From assembly GCF_023015865.1 (NCBI RefSeq), contig NZ_JALKBC010000011.1:124001-188000 (forward strand): DNA of 64,000 nucleotides, in the 5' to 3' direction. A program made the translations under genes and the position numbers. Below the pieces are notes generated by a model. That model was given only the letters and a program-made list of their open reading frames with translations. It was not told the DNA's origin and ran no database searches. Below are positions 28,861-37,121 of this stretch, piece by piece. This DNA comes from Arenibacter sp. F26102. Lineage in GTDB: Bacteria; Bacteroidota; Bacteroidia; Flavobacteriales; Flavobacteriaceae. Each line of letters begins with the position of its first letter. Positions within the stretch are counted from its first letter, which is position 1.

Positions 28861-30021
28861 ATGCCTGTATTTCATAAACTTATCCACTTATCCAAACAGA
28901 TTGCATCTTCACTTTTGAAGGATAAGCAACCTGTTAGATTGGAACAATCCGAGTTGTTTAGTGATGAGGATAAAGCATATATTATAAAAAGCCTTACTGA
29001 GGATGCCTCAATTAAGGAACGCCTTGATCTTATTAATAAAATTGATACTAAGACAGACTGGGAAACTGTCAAAAATAAAATAGTGTTACCAGCAAAGAAA
29101 CGCAATTGGACCTACCCAGCAGCCGCTGTTTTGGTTGTTGCTGTAATGTCAGTTTATTTTATTAAGTTCAATTTGTCCACAGCGTCCTCGGTTAAATCGC
29201 CTGTCATTTCAGGTGCTATTGAAGTTGGCACAAACAAGGCAATCTTAACATTGGAGGATGGCTCCAATGTTACCTTGGAAAAAGGTGACTCATTTAATAC
29301 TAAAACGGTATATAGCAATGGAGAACAAATTGTTTATAATGCCAAGGAAAGCAAAAAGTCCGAAGTTGCCTATAATTATCTGACCGTTCCTAGGGGTGGT
29401 CAATTTTCTTTAAAATTATCGGATGGGACAAAGGTTTGGTTAAATTCCGAATCTCAACTTAAATATCCCATAACTTTTAAGGATGGTGAGGATCGTAAGG
29501 TTGAGCTAATTTACGGGGAGGCATACTTCGATGTAACCTCTAGTGAGGATTACCAAGGGGCCGGTTTTGTGGTAAGCAATTCTAGGCAAAATATTAAGGT
29601 GCTTGGCACAGAATTTAACGTTAAGGCTTATAAAGATGAAGCTAATATTTATACCACACTGGTAGAAGGGAAAGTGGCCGTTTCCATTGATGGTGTAACA
29701 GAGAACTTATTGCCAGACCAACAATCTATTTTGGACACAAATACCAAAAGTTTTACGGTGGGCTCTGTAGATGTTAATATTGAGATTTCATGGAAAGATG
29801 GTGTTTTTAGTTTCGATGGTTTGACTTTGAAAGAAATTATGAAGGTTTTATCCCGATGGTATGATATAGAGGTAGTTTTCTTAAATAAGGCAACCGAAAA
29901 TGAAGAATTTATAGGAATATTAAGTAAGGATCAAAAAATAGAAGACATCTTATATACCATTAAAAACTTTAAAATCATTAAAGACTACGAAATAATCGAT
30001 AATACAGTTATTTTAAAATAA
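28861..30021 (+). CDS. FecR family anti-sigma factor
   Basis: A 386-residue inner-membrane regulator. Residues 1-80 form the cytoplasmic sigma-binding part, and one membrane helix lies at about 82-100 (YPAAAVLVVAVMSVYFI). The periplasmic FecR domain follows with YLTVPRGGQFSLKLSDGTKVWLNSES, ELIYGEAYFDV and IKVLGTEFNVKAY. The final 75 residues match the DUF4974 domain (SFDGLTLKEIMKVLSRWYDIEVVF). In this system the FecR C-terminus meets the N-terminal STN domain of the partner SusC, which is present here. It follows the sigma gene by 91 bases. Intact, normal length. Confidence 0.94.
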   Translation: MPVFHKLIHLSKQIASSLLKDKQPVRLEQSELFSDEDKAYIIKSLTEDASIKERLDLINKIDTKTDWETVKNKIVLPAKKRNWTYPAAAVLVVAVMSVYFIKFNLSTASSVKSPVISGAIEVGTNKAILTLEDGSNVTLEKGDSFNTKTVYSNGEQIVYNAKESKKSEVAYNYLTVPRGGQFSLKLSDGTKVWLNSESQLKYPITFKDGEDRKVELIYGEAYFDVTSSEDYQGAGFVVSNSRQNIKVLGTEFNVKAYKDEANIYTTLVEGKVAVSIDGVTENLLPDQQSILDTNTKSFTVGSVDVNIEISWKDGVFSFDGLTLKEIMKVLSRWYDIEVVFLNKATENEEFIGILSKDQKIEDILYTIKNFKIIKDYEIIDNTVILK

Positions 30022-30044
30022 AAAAATAAGAAATTTAAAAAAAA

Positions 30045-30089
30045 GGGCACGAGGTTATTGACATTTAGCGGTGTGCAGAACCTCGGCCC
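30045..30089 (+). promoter_or_regulatory. Strong hairpin between fecR and susC
   Basis: Two arms, GGGCACGAGGTT (30045-30056) and AACCTCGGCCC (30079-30089), pair over 11 positions with one bulged A and a 22-base loop. No T run follows, so it is not a typical terminator. It sits 20-odd bases after the fecR stop and about 47 before susC. It could stabilise or limit the susC message or mark an attenuation site. Confidence 0.65.
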
Positions 30090-30135
30090 CTAATGAGTGT
30101 ATCAATTAAATGTTTAACTAATACCAAGCAAATTT

Positions 30136-33100
30136 ATGAAAATTAAGTTAACTAAGACTAAGGCGCGTATTTATTTCAGAGAACGCCTGCTATTCCTTCT
30201 AATGAAAACGTTTATCCTTTTATTTTGCACCACTGTATTCGGTTTTAATGTAGAGAACACATTTTCCCAGGAGAAGGTAATTATAGACCATGACCAACTG
30301 GCAACAGTGGATCAAGTATTTAAAATAATTCGAAAACAGACCAATTATAACTTTCTGTACCCTAAAGCATTATTTAAGGATGCCTCAAAGGTACAATTGA
30401 GAAAGGGTGAGATTATGGTAGGCGAATTATTAGAAAAAAGTTTAGATAATATTAATTTGAACTACGAGTTATCCGACAATGGCATCATATTTATTAGAGA
30501 AAGTTCAACACCTATAATCAGGACCATTATTCCCGGTAAGGAAATACAAGGTATCGAGATTTCGGGAACAATTTTCGATGACAATGGGCAACCTTTGCCG
30601 GGTGCCAACATTCTAGAGAAAGGGACCAACAACGGTACCCAATCTGATTTTGACGGTAATTTTGAACTAACTATAACCGACCAGAATTCCACTCTAGTGG
30701 TTTCCTATCTAGGATTTACGACCAAAGAAGTGCCCCTCGAAGGAAACACTACACCCATTATAGTATTACAGGAAAATGCGGCGGCGCTTGAAGAAATAAT
30801 AGTAGTGGGTTACGGAACCCAAAAGAAAACCGATGTAACCGGTTCTGTTAGCTCTGTAGGAAACGAGGACCTTAATCTGGGAGGCACTACAACCAATGTA
30901 GCAACTGCATTACAAGGACGAGCCTCGGGTGTGCAAGTACAGCAGGGCAGTTCTGCTCCAGGAACCAGCCCTTCCGTAGTTATTAGAGGGAGCAACTCGA
31001 TCAATACCACAAATGAACCATTATATGTAGTTGATGGTTTTATATTGGATGAGGGTAAAAATATAAACCCGAATGACATAGAAAACATCCAAGTTTTAAA
31101 AGACGCCTCTGCCACCGCCATTTATGGGTCTCGTGGTGGTAATGGGGTAGTCCTCATTACTACAAAGAAAGGTAAAAAGGGTAAAATGCAAATTGAAGCC
31201 GATATATCTGATGGTATTCAAAGCATCATTAATGTTCCTTCTGTAATAAATGGACAAGAATATGCGGATACCCAAAACGCAATTGCAGCAGAAAACAGCA
31301 ACTCCCCTATCTTTCCAACAAGCTTTCCAATATCCAATACCGATTGGTTTGATTTGGCAACACGGCAAGCTCGTGTGGTAAACAGGTCAATTAATTTTAG
31401 CGGAAGCGATGAATCGTCCAAAATTTTCATGTCCTTAAATTATTTAAGTCAGGAGGGGGTATTACGCAATACAGACTATGTGAAATATTCCGCTAGAATG
31501 GGAGCGGAGAAAAAATTCAGTGATAAAACTACGGTTGGGTTCAATTTCTATGGTTCCATTGCAGATGCTGACAATAGTGATTACACTGCCAATATCACCT
31601 CTCCCTTATTCCGTTTAATGGACGCTCCACCGACCATTCCGGTATATAATGAAGACGGATCTTATTACAAATATAATGGTAGGGACAATGCACTGGCTTT
31701 ATTACTAGAGCCGACCAATGCAGAAAAAGATAGGTATGCGAACGGAAACATGTTTGTGGATTATAAGATTTTAAAAAACCTTACCTACCATTTTGGCGCT
31801 GGTGCGGAGTACACGTCTACCACCCAAGATTATTATACACCCCGAACACTTGCCGCTGGAGAGGTTTTAAACGGAACTGCTACTCAGTCCGTAAGCTCCA
31901 ATCTAAAATGGATTACAGATCAATATTTAACCTATAAATTAACATTGGGCGAGCATGATCTAACAGCATTATTAGGCACCTCCAACCAGAAAGATTACTC
32001 AGAGTTTCTATCCGCTAGTGCCTCTGGTTTTGCTAATGATATTTTAACCTCTAACTCTCTTGATAGTGGTGACATTGCAGGCAAACCTTACTCAGTAAAA
32101 CAGGAAACGAAACTAAAATCGTATTTTGGAAGGTTAAACTATGCTTTTGGAGACAAATATTTGGCAACTTTTACTCTGAGAAGGGATGGATCCAACCGAT
32201 TTGGTCCCAACTTCCGATACGGCACCTTTCCATCGGCAGCCATAGGATGGAGACTATCAAACGAATCCTTTATGGAAAATTCGAATGTATTTTCCAATTT
32301 AAAATTCAGGGCCAGCTGGGGAGTTACAGGAAACGATAGGATTGGAAACTTAAGATATCTCGCCACATATAGACCCTACGGAACGGTCCTGAATCCAGGC
32401 GTCTTTGTAGGCGGAACGGAGCCAAAAATTTTAGCCAACCCCAATTTAAAATGGGAAGAGACCACGCAGACCAACTTTGGTTTGGATATGGGGTTCATAA
32501 ACGGACGAATCAATGCAACCATAGATTTGTATAGAAAAACTACGGACGATGTACTTTTGGATCGACCTATCGGATATGAATGGGGTTTTAGTAGCGTTAC
32601 CACCAATGCCGGAAAAATTCAAAACGAAGGATTGGAATTGGCCATAAACACTGTAAACATATTAAAAGATAAATTTACTTGGGGCTCGGCCTTTAATATA
32701 GCCTTCAACAAACAAAAGGTAATATCCCTTTCCGACGGGGTACCATTAATTTCCTCTAGCACGGCCAACCCCAGTGGATTGGTCACCTCGCAAGAGTTTA
32801 CCCGTTTGGAGCCAGGAATGGCCATGGGAGAGCTTTATGGGTATCAATATGCCGGAGTGATCAAATCTGGAGAGACTTATGCGCCACAGCCTACTTCCCA
32901 ACCCGGAGACCCTAAATATGTGGATATTAATAATGATGGCGAAATAACGGCAGAAGGAGATCGTACCTATTTAGGTAATACAATACCCAAGTTCATTGCA
33001 GGTTTCGGTAACGATATCACCTATAAAGATTTTGACTTAAATATCTTTTTCCAAGGAGCATTTGATTATTCCCTTTACAATATGAGAAGCATGGTGTCCG

Positions 33101-33492
33101 AATCCACTACTGGCACCGATGTATTAAACCGTTGGGTAGCGAATGTCAATGAGGATACGGACATTCCTAGAGATGGTTACTATTCTTCGGTTTATGGCAG
33201 CTATGTAAATTCTAAATTTGTGGAAGATGCCTCCTATGTTCGTTTAAAGAATGTATCCCTTGGCTACAATATTCCGCAATCCGCATTAAAACAAGTAAAG
33301 TTCGTTGATGCCGTGAGATTATATGCATCGGGCCAAAATTTGATAACAATCACCAAATATTCAGGAAATGACCCCGAGGTAAATGGCCATGATAAAAATG
33401 CAACTGAAAGTAATATTGGAGGGGGCATCGATTTTAACTCATTCCCAGCGTTTAGAACGTTTGTATTAGGGTTGAAAATTACTCTTCATTAA
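30136..33492 (+). CDS. SusC/RagA family TonB-dependent receptor with STN signalling domain
   Basis: An 1118-residue outer-membrane transporter. A hydrophobic export segment lies at about 17-40. An STN domain follows (DQVFKIIRKQTNYNFLYP, about 53-120), the part that signals to FecR. A carboxypeptidase-like domain runs from about 138 to 218 (GTIFDDNGQPLPGANILEKG). The SusC signature EEIIVVGYGTQKKTDVTGSV opens the plug, and the beta-barrel reaches the end (FRTFVLGLKITLH). SusC proteins import oligosaccharides or other large nutrients with a SusD lid and TonB energy. The STN domain means this one also senses its substrate and activates the upstream sigma factor. A first ATG at 30136 and a possible internal ATG at residue 23 both fit; the longer is preferred. 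Substrate unknown. Confidence 0.96.
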   Translation: MKIKLTKTKARIYFRERLLFLLMKTFILLFCTTVFGFNVENTFSQEKVIIDHDQLATVDQVFKIIRKQTNYNFLYPKALFKDASKVQLRKGEIMVGELLEKSLDNINLNYELSDNGIIFIRESSTPIIRTIIPGKEIQGIEISGTIFDDNGQPLPGANILEKGTNNGTQSDFDGNFELTITDQNSTLVVSYLGFTTKEVPLEGNTTPIIVLQENAAALEEIIVVGYGTQKKTDVTGSVSSVGNEDLNLGGTTTNVATALQGRASGVQVQQGSSAPGTSPSVVIRGSNSINTTNEPLYVVDGFILDEGKNINPNDIENIQVLKDASATAIYGSRGGNGVVLITTKKGKKGKMQIEADISDGIQSIINVPSVINGQEYADTQNAIAAENSNSPIFPTSFPISNTDWFDLATRQARVVNRSINFSGSDESSKIFMSLNYLSQEGVLRNTDYVKYSARMGAEKKFSDKTTVGFNFYGSIADADNSDYTANITSPLFRLMDAPPTIPVYNEDGSYYKYNGRDNALALLLEPTNAEKDRYANGNMFVDYKILKNLTYHFGAGAEYTSTTQDYYTPRTLAAGEVLNGTATQSVSSNLKWITDQYLTYKLTLGEHDLTALLGTSNQKDYSEFLSASASGFANDILTSNSLDSGDIAGKPYSVKQETKLKSYFGRLNYAFGDKYLATFTLRRDGSNRFGPNFRYGTFPSAAIGWRLSNESFMENSNVFSNLKFRASWGVTGNDRIGNLRYLATYRPYGTVLNPGVFVGGTEPKILANPNLKWEETTQTNFGLDMGFINGRINATIDLYRKTTDDVLLDRPIGYEWGFSSVTTNAGKIQNEGLELAINTVNILKDKFTWGSAFNIAFNKQKVISLSDGVPLISSSTANPSGLVTSQEFTRLEPGMAMGELYGYQYAGVIKSGETYAPQPTSQPGDPKYVDINNDGEITAEGDRTYLGNTIPKFIAGFGNDITYKDFDLNIFFQGAFDYSLYNMRSMVSESTTGTDVLNRWVANVNEDTDIPRDGYYSSVYGSYVNSKFVEDASYVRLKNVSLGYNIPQSALKQVKFVDAVRLYASGQNLITITKYSGNDPEVNGHDKNATESNIGGGIDFNSFPAFRTFVLGLKITLH

Positions 33493-33524
33493 TCTGTTAT
33501 TTGTTAAAATAAAAATTATATACA

Positions 33525-35033
33525 ATGAAAAAATACTTAATTCTTTTCCTAGTACTCGTAGCAGGGATACAATTTTCTTGCAACAAGGATCTTGACCCTA
33601 AAGTGTATAGCACTTTGACTAACGCAAATGCTTTTCAATCTAAATCAGACGCTATTTCTGCAGTCAATGCGGTATACGCCAAATTAAAAGGTCCCTGGGT
33701 AGGAGGCAATAGTACCTATTGGGCCACACGCCACTTTGCCTTGACTGATGTGCCCACAGATTTGGGGCATACCCGAGCTGGTGGAGATCCAAGACAGTTA
33801 GCCATTGGGTTGTGGGATGCTTCAAACGGATTGCTCAGACAAGACTATCAATACGCATATAAATTAATTTCCAATGCCAACAGTGCTATTAATAGTATTA
33901 AAGAAATGACCACGCTTACCGATACTGAAAAAGCGCAATTCTTGGCAGAAATCAAATTTTTGAGAGCAGTGTCCTATATGGACCTGACCGATGCATGGGG
34001 GCCCGTTGTTCTTTTGACCGAGGACGATTTGACCGATCCGGATTACAACAATCCTAAAGAACCCACGTCAGTAGAAGATATCGACGCTTTTTTGATAAAC
34101 GATTTAACAGCTGCGGCCGAAGTATTGCCGTTAAATTATGTAGATAATGCCATTTATGGCAGTAATGATGTAGGTAGGGCTTCCAAAGGCTCGGCACTTA
34201 CTTTATTGATGAAATTACATTTACGTAGTTTGGATTGGCAAAAAGTGGTAGACCTATCCGAGGATATTATGGAACTGAATCAGTACGCTCTTTATCCTAC
34301 CTACGCTGGTTTGTTCAAAGAAGCCAACCAATGGTGTGAGGAAAATATTTTCTCTGTCATGGGAGATGCCCATACGAACGGTATGGAATTATTGAACCAT
34401 TTTGGCCCAATGAATCATCCTGTAATTCAGAACAGATGGCATTATTATGGCGTGGCATGGGATTTTTACGATACTTTTGGAGATGAAGATGAGCGCAAAC
34501 AAAGTTTTTATCCCGAATATGTAGGTGTAGATGGTTTGTTGTACAAACAAGCACCCAGTCTTGGCGCCATTCCTCCAGAAGGTGAGTTTTATATGCAGAA
34601 TGTTCCAACCAGCAAATATGCGGATCCAGAATCACAATCCTATTATGATAGTCATAGTGTAAATATATTGCGCTATGCAGATGTTCTCTTGAGCAGGGCG
34701 GAGGCAATAAATGAACTTAGCGGTCCAACCACGGAAGCCATAAATCTGATCAACGAAGTTAAAGGTAGGTCTAACGCTAATACTTTGCCATTAACTGGCT
34801 TATCCAAGGAAATCTTAAGAGATGCTATTTTACAGGAGCGCGGTTGGGAATTTTTCTACGAAGGTAAGCGTAGGGCTGACTTAATAAGGATGAACAAATA
34901 TGATGTTTTGGTAAATGCCCATCTAAATAAAATTGGGCAACCTTCCAATATTTCTATGCCCAAGAACAAATATTTTCCCTACCCACAAGGACAAGTTGAC
35001 CTCAATCCAAATTTGAGCAATGCCGATAGGTAA
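33525..35033 (+). CDS. SusD/RagB family substrate-binding lipoprotein
   Basis: A 502-residue outer-membrane lipoprotein with lipobox LVAGIQFSC19, the lid partner of the preceding SusC. Family marks are the N-terminal helix FQSKSDAISAVNAVYAKL near 42, the TPR-like FLAEIKFLRAVSYMDLTDAWGPVVLL near 142, NILRYADVLLSRAEAINEL near 390, and the closing RDAILQERGWEFFYEGKRRADLIRM near 440. All are RagB/SusD hallmarks. The C-terminal FPYPQGQVDLNPNLSN is also typical. It starts 32 bases after susC and is followed by a strong terminator, so susC-susD form one unit. It binds the same unknown ligand at the surface. Confidence 0.96.
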   Translation: MKKYLILFLVLVAGIQFSCNKDLDPKVYSTLTNANAFQSKSDAISAVNAVYAKLKGPWVGGNSTYWATRHFALTDVPTDLGHTRAGGDPRQLAIGLWDASNGLLRQDYQYAYKLISNANSAINSIKEMTTLTDTEKAQFLAEIKFLRAVSYMDLTDAWGPVVLLTEDDLTDPDYNNPKEPTSVEDIDAFLINDLTAAAEVLPLNYVDNAIYGSNDVGRASKGSALTLLMKLHLRSLDWQKVVDLSEDIMELNQYALYPTYAGLFKEANQWCEENIFSVMGDAHTNGMELLNHFGPMNHPVIQNRWHYYGVAWDFYDTFGDEDERKQSFYPEYVGVDGLLYKQAPSLGAIPPEGEFYMQNVPTSKYADPESQSYYDSHSVNILRYADVLLSRAEAINELSGPTTEAINLINEVKGRSNANTLPLTGLSKEILRDAILQERGWEFFYEGKRRADLIRMNKYDVLVNAHLNKIGQPSNISMPKNKYFPYPQGQVDLNPNLSNADR

Positions 35034-35053
35034 TATGGGATAATTACAAGATG

Positions 35054-35106
35054 AAATCAAGAATTTGGTGGGCCGTTTATTCGCCCATCAATTCTTGATT
35101 TTTTTT
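35054..35106 (+). terminator. Rho-independent terminator after susD
   Basis: Outer arms AAATCAAGAATT (35054-35065) and AATTCTTGATTT (35090-35101) plus an inner GGTGGGC / GCCCATC stem form a long hairpin, directly followed by T residues. It separates susCD from the arylsulfotransferase-like gene, which must use read-through or its own promoter. Confidence 0.9.
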
Positions 35107-35175
35107 AGGGTATGTAAATCAATTGTTATGGAATGCACCTAAAGCCAAGACATTAATTATTGAAATTTTATTTAG

Positions 35176-36579
35176 ATGGACTATAAGTCAGCAATTTACT
35201 GGTGTTTAATTTTTTCCATGGTACTTTTCATGGGTTGTGTCGAAAAAGATGCGAACATTATAGACACCATTAATATCGGGCTCCATGCCAACAACCGATT
35301 AAAAATTCAAATTGATATTGCTACCGCTAAGGAAGCCACGGTTTTTGTGGAATATTGGCCTGAAGATAAGAAAGAAAAACATAAAATTATTACACCTATT
35401 TCTACATATGGATTGAAACATATGCTTGTATTAAGTAATATTGTACCATTGACCAATTATACTTTTCAAGTTGTTACCAGTGACAACGTATCAAAAAAAA
35501 CAAGCAAACCTTATCACTTTAAATCGCAGCAACTACCCAGTTGGCTACAAAATCAATTTAAAGCCAATTATACTCAAGCCGAGCTAATACCGGACAGATT
35601 TAAAGAAGGCTACATACTTTTAAGCAAAAGGGAGACCCCAGGGGTTGCCTATCTTATAGATTATAATGGAAATTTACGGTGGTATCATTCTGTAGATGGA
35701 GTAGGTTTTAAAGTCTCCAGATTCACAGAAGAGCAAAACATTATTTCCATTTTGGGCAAGAATGATGAGCCTACCAGTTATGGGAGTGAGATTTTAGAGA
35801 TAAATTTGGCAGGAGATACCTTAGTCCATCTTCAGAAAGGCCAAGAAGATTTCAAGTATACCATTCATCATGAAATCATTAAAAAATCACCCAATGAATT
35901 GGTGACTATTTTTGTTGATGAAAAAGTAATGGACCTACGATCAATAGGAGGCAAGGAAAAAGATACAATTGTCGGGGATGGGATATTAATCCTCGATAAA
36001 AAAGGAAAGGAAATTTGGAAATGGAGTGTTTTTGACACCGAAGACCCTTTAAAAGATATAAATATTCTAGAGAACAAAAAAGATTGGGTGCATGCCAATA
36101 GCTTAAATTATGATACCGATGGAAACTTTATTATTTCGTTTTATAATAATGGACAAATATGGAAGGTAGATTCCAAATCCGGGGAAGTAATTTGGAAACT
36201 AGGTAAGGGAGGAACATTAAAGATGTCTTCCGATGCCAACTTTTCCCAAGCACATGCAGCTCATATTAACCAAAAAGGAGAATTAATGTTTTTCGATAAT
36301 GGAGTTGAAGTTAAACAGTCTTCCGTTTTTAGGATGGACATAGATGACAAGGAGAAAACTGCCCACTTAAAGGGACAGGTTAAATTACCACTAGGCATTT
36401 ACAACGAAAGAATGGGCAGTGCCTATATGGTTGATGATGAAACAGTGCTGGCTTGCGCTTCCAAAAGGCACAGCACCGTTCTGGTCAATTCCAAAGGTGA
36501 TATATTATGGACATTAGTCTCCAATATCCCTCCCTATAGAGCTCAGTTTATCCCGGGGGAAAAGTTAAAACTGAATTGA
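35176..36579 (+). CDS. Arylsulfotransferase (ASST)-like lipoprotein
   Basis: A 467-residue lipoprotein (lipobox VLFMGC21) with the six-bladed propeller pattern of the aryl-sulfate sulfotransferase family. That family moves sulfuryl groups between phenolic esters without PAPS, via a covalent histidine. Support includes an N-terminal beta domain to about residue 118, then IDYNGNLRWYHS, TIHHEIIKKSPNELV, DWVHANSLNYDTDGNFIISF and GEVIWKLGKGG. AHAAHINQKGELMFFDNG and RMGSAYMVDDETVLA follow, with YRAQFIPG at the end. The histidines in the HHE, WVHANS and AHAAH segments fit the family's active-site set, but I cannot align the catalytic one with certainty. It lies 143 bases after susD. A role in moving sulfate on or off an imported compound is an inference. 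Confidence 0.8.
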   Translation: MDYKSAIYWCLIFSMVLFMGCVEKDANIIDTINIGLHANNRLKIQIDIATAKEATVFVEYWPEDKKEKHKIITPISTYGLKHMLVLSNIVPLTNYTFQVVTSDNVSKKTSKPYHFKSQQLPSWLQNQFKANYTQAELIPDRFKEGYILLSKRETPGVAYLIDYNGNLRWYHSVDGVGFKVSRFTEEQNIISILGKNDEPTSYGSEILEINLAGDTLVHLQKGQEDFKYTIHHEIIKKSPNELVTIFVDEKVMDLRSIGGKEKDTIVGDGILILDKKGKEIWKWSVFDTEDPLKDINILENKKDWVHANSLNYDTDGNFIISFYNNGQIWKVDSKSGEVIWKLGKGGTLKMSSDANFSQAHAAHINQKGELMFFDNGVEVKQSSVFRMDIDDKEKTAHLKGQVKLPLGIYNERMGSAYMVDDETVLACASKRHSTVLVNSKGDILWTLVSNIPPYRAQFIPGEKLKLN

Positions 36580-36603
36580 ATCCAATTATTTTATTATTCC
36601 AAT

Positions 36604-36705
36604 ACAAATCAAGTTTACCCTGTGCCCCAAACAATATGACCAATGATACCGTTAAAATAATTCTAATCCAATAAAACTTGTATGTCTATTAATCTATATA
36701 CTTAA
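36604..36705 (-). pseudogene. Decayed 5' fragment of the AXE1-like hydrolase gene
   Basis: Read on the minus strand, this fragment matches the signal-peptide and mature N-terminal region of the hydrolase at 45919-48123. NRHTSFI corresponds to NKHTNFI and LSLVILF to LSLVILL; KLDLY corresponds to DLDLF. It has a stop, a frame change and a gap of about 17 bases, and has lost its start codon. The rest of the gene is absent. It shows that copy 1 of the control region came from the esterase side of copy 2 or a common parent. Confidence 0.7.
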
Positions 36706-36914
36706 CGCAGTATCCCTTTGCGGATAAACCAAGATTAATCCCCAACTACATTATCATTATTCCTGATACCATTGATAGGAAACGGATTTTCCATATTCAT
36801 AATAATTCAAATTTTTAATCCATCCCACTTACACTTGTTCTTCTATGATATATATAAAACCTGCACTATACCTTTTACGGTACACGCCACAGATTATCTA
36901 AACATGCACAAATA

Positions 36915-36928
36915 TGTGTGGGCACACA
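36915..36928. promoter_or_regulatory. Palindromic operator candidate 1a
   Basis: TGTGTGGGCACACA, a 14-base palindrome apart from its two central bases, as expected for a LacI-family dimer. It recurs in inverted form at 37005 and twice near 48.4 kb, each pair being 90 bases apart. Confidence 0.78.
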
Positions 36929-36998
36929 AAATTTGTAATTAAAATCCATTTTTTTCAAATTTATTACGGTTTATAACTGTTTATATTGATAAAAATAA

Positions 36999-37006
36999 TA
37001 TTTTTG
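36999..37006 (+). promoter_or_regulatory. Promoter -7 element for the DUF4832 operon
   Basis: TATTTTTG matches the Bacteroidota -7 consensus TAnnTTTG. Its last two bases are the first two of the operator at 37005, so a bound regulator would block it. The -33 part is weak. The transcript leader to the ATG at 37122 would be roughly 110 bases. Confidence 0.55.
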
Positions 37007-37018
37007 TGTGCCCACACA
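37005..37018. promoter_or_regulatory. Palindromic operator candidate 1b
   Basis: TGTGTGCCCACACA, the reverse complement of the site at 36915. It overlaps the -7 element of the forward promoter. The 90-base spacing to site 1a, about 8.5 helical turns, is the same as at the second locus. Confidence 0.8.
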
Positions 37019-37121
37019 CTAGTATGTTTGCTCACAAGGGACCAGGGAGAAGGCGAAAGCTCAGTTTGTCCCATGGGAAAAGCTAAAACCTTACCTATTA
37101 AATTAATTCAAGATAAATACT

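Larger units (their letters stand above)
36604..37021. repeat. Duplicated control region, copy 1
   Basis: This stretch is a diverged copy of 48003-48470. Matching blocks include ACAAATCAAG, CAATATGACCAATGATA, GATAGGAAACGGATTTTCCA (GATAGGAAATGGATTTTCCA in copy 2) and, nearly base for base, the segment from 36915 to 37021. Copy 1 is about 50 bases shorter, mainly through loss of the part that holds the start codon of the divergent gene in copy 2. It ends just upstream of the DUF4832 operon. Confidence 0.85.
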
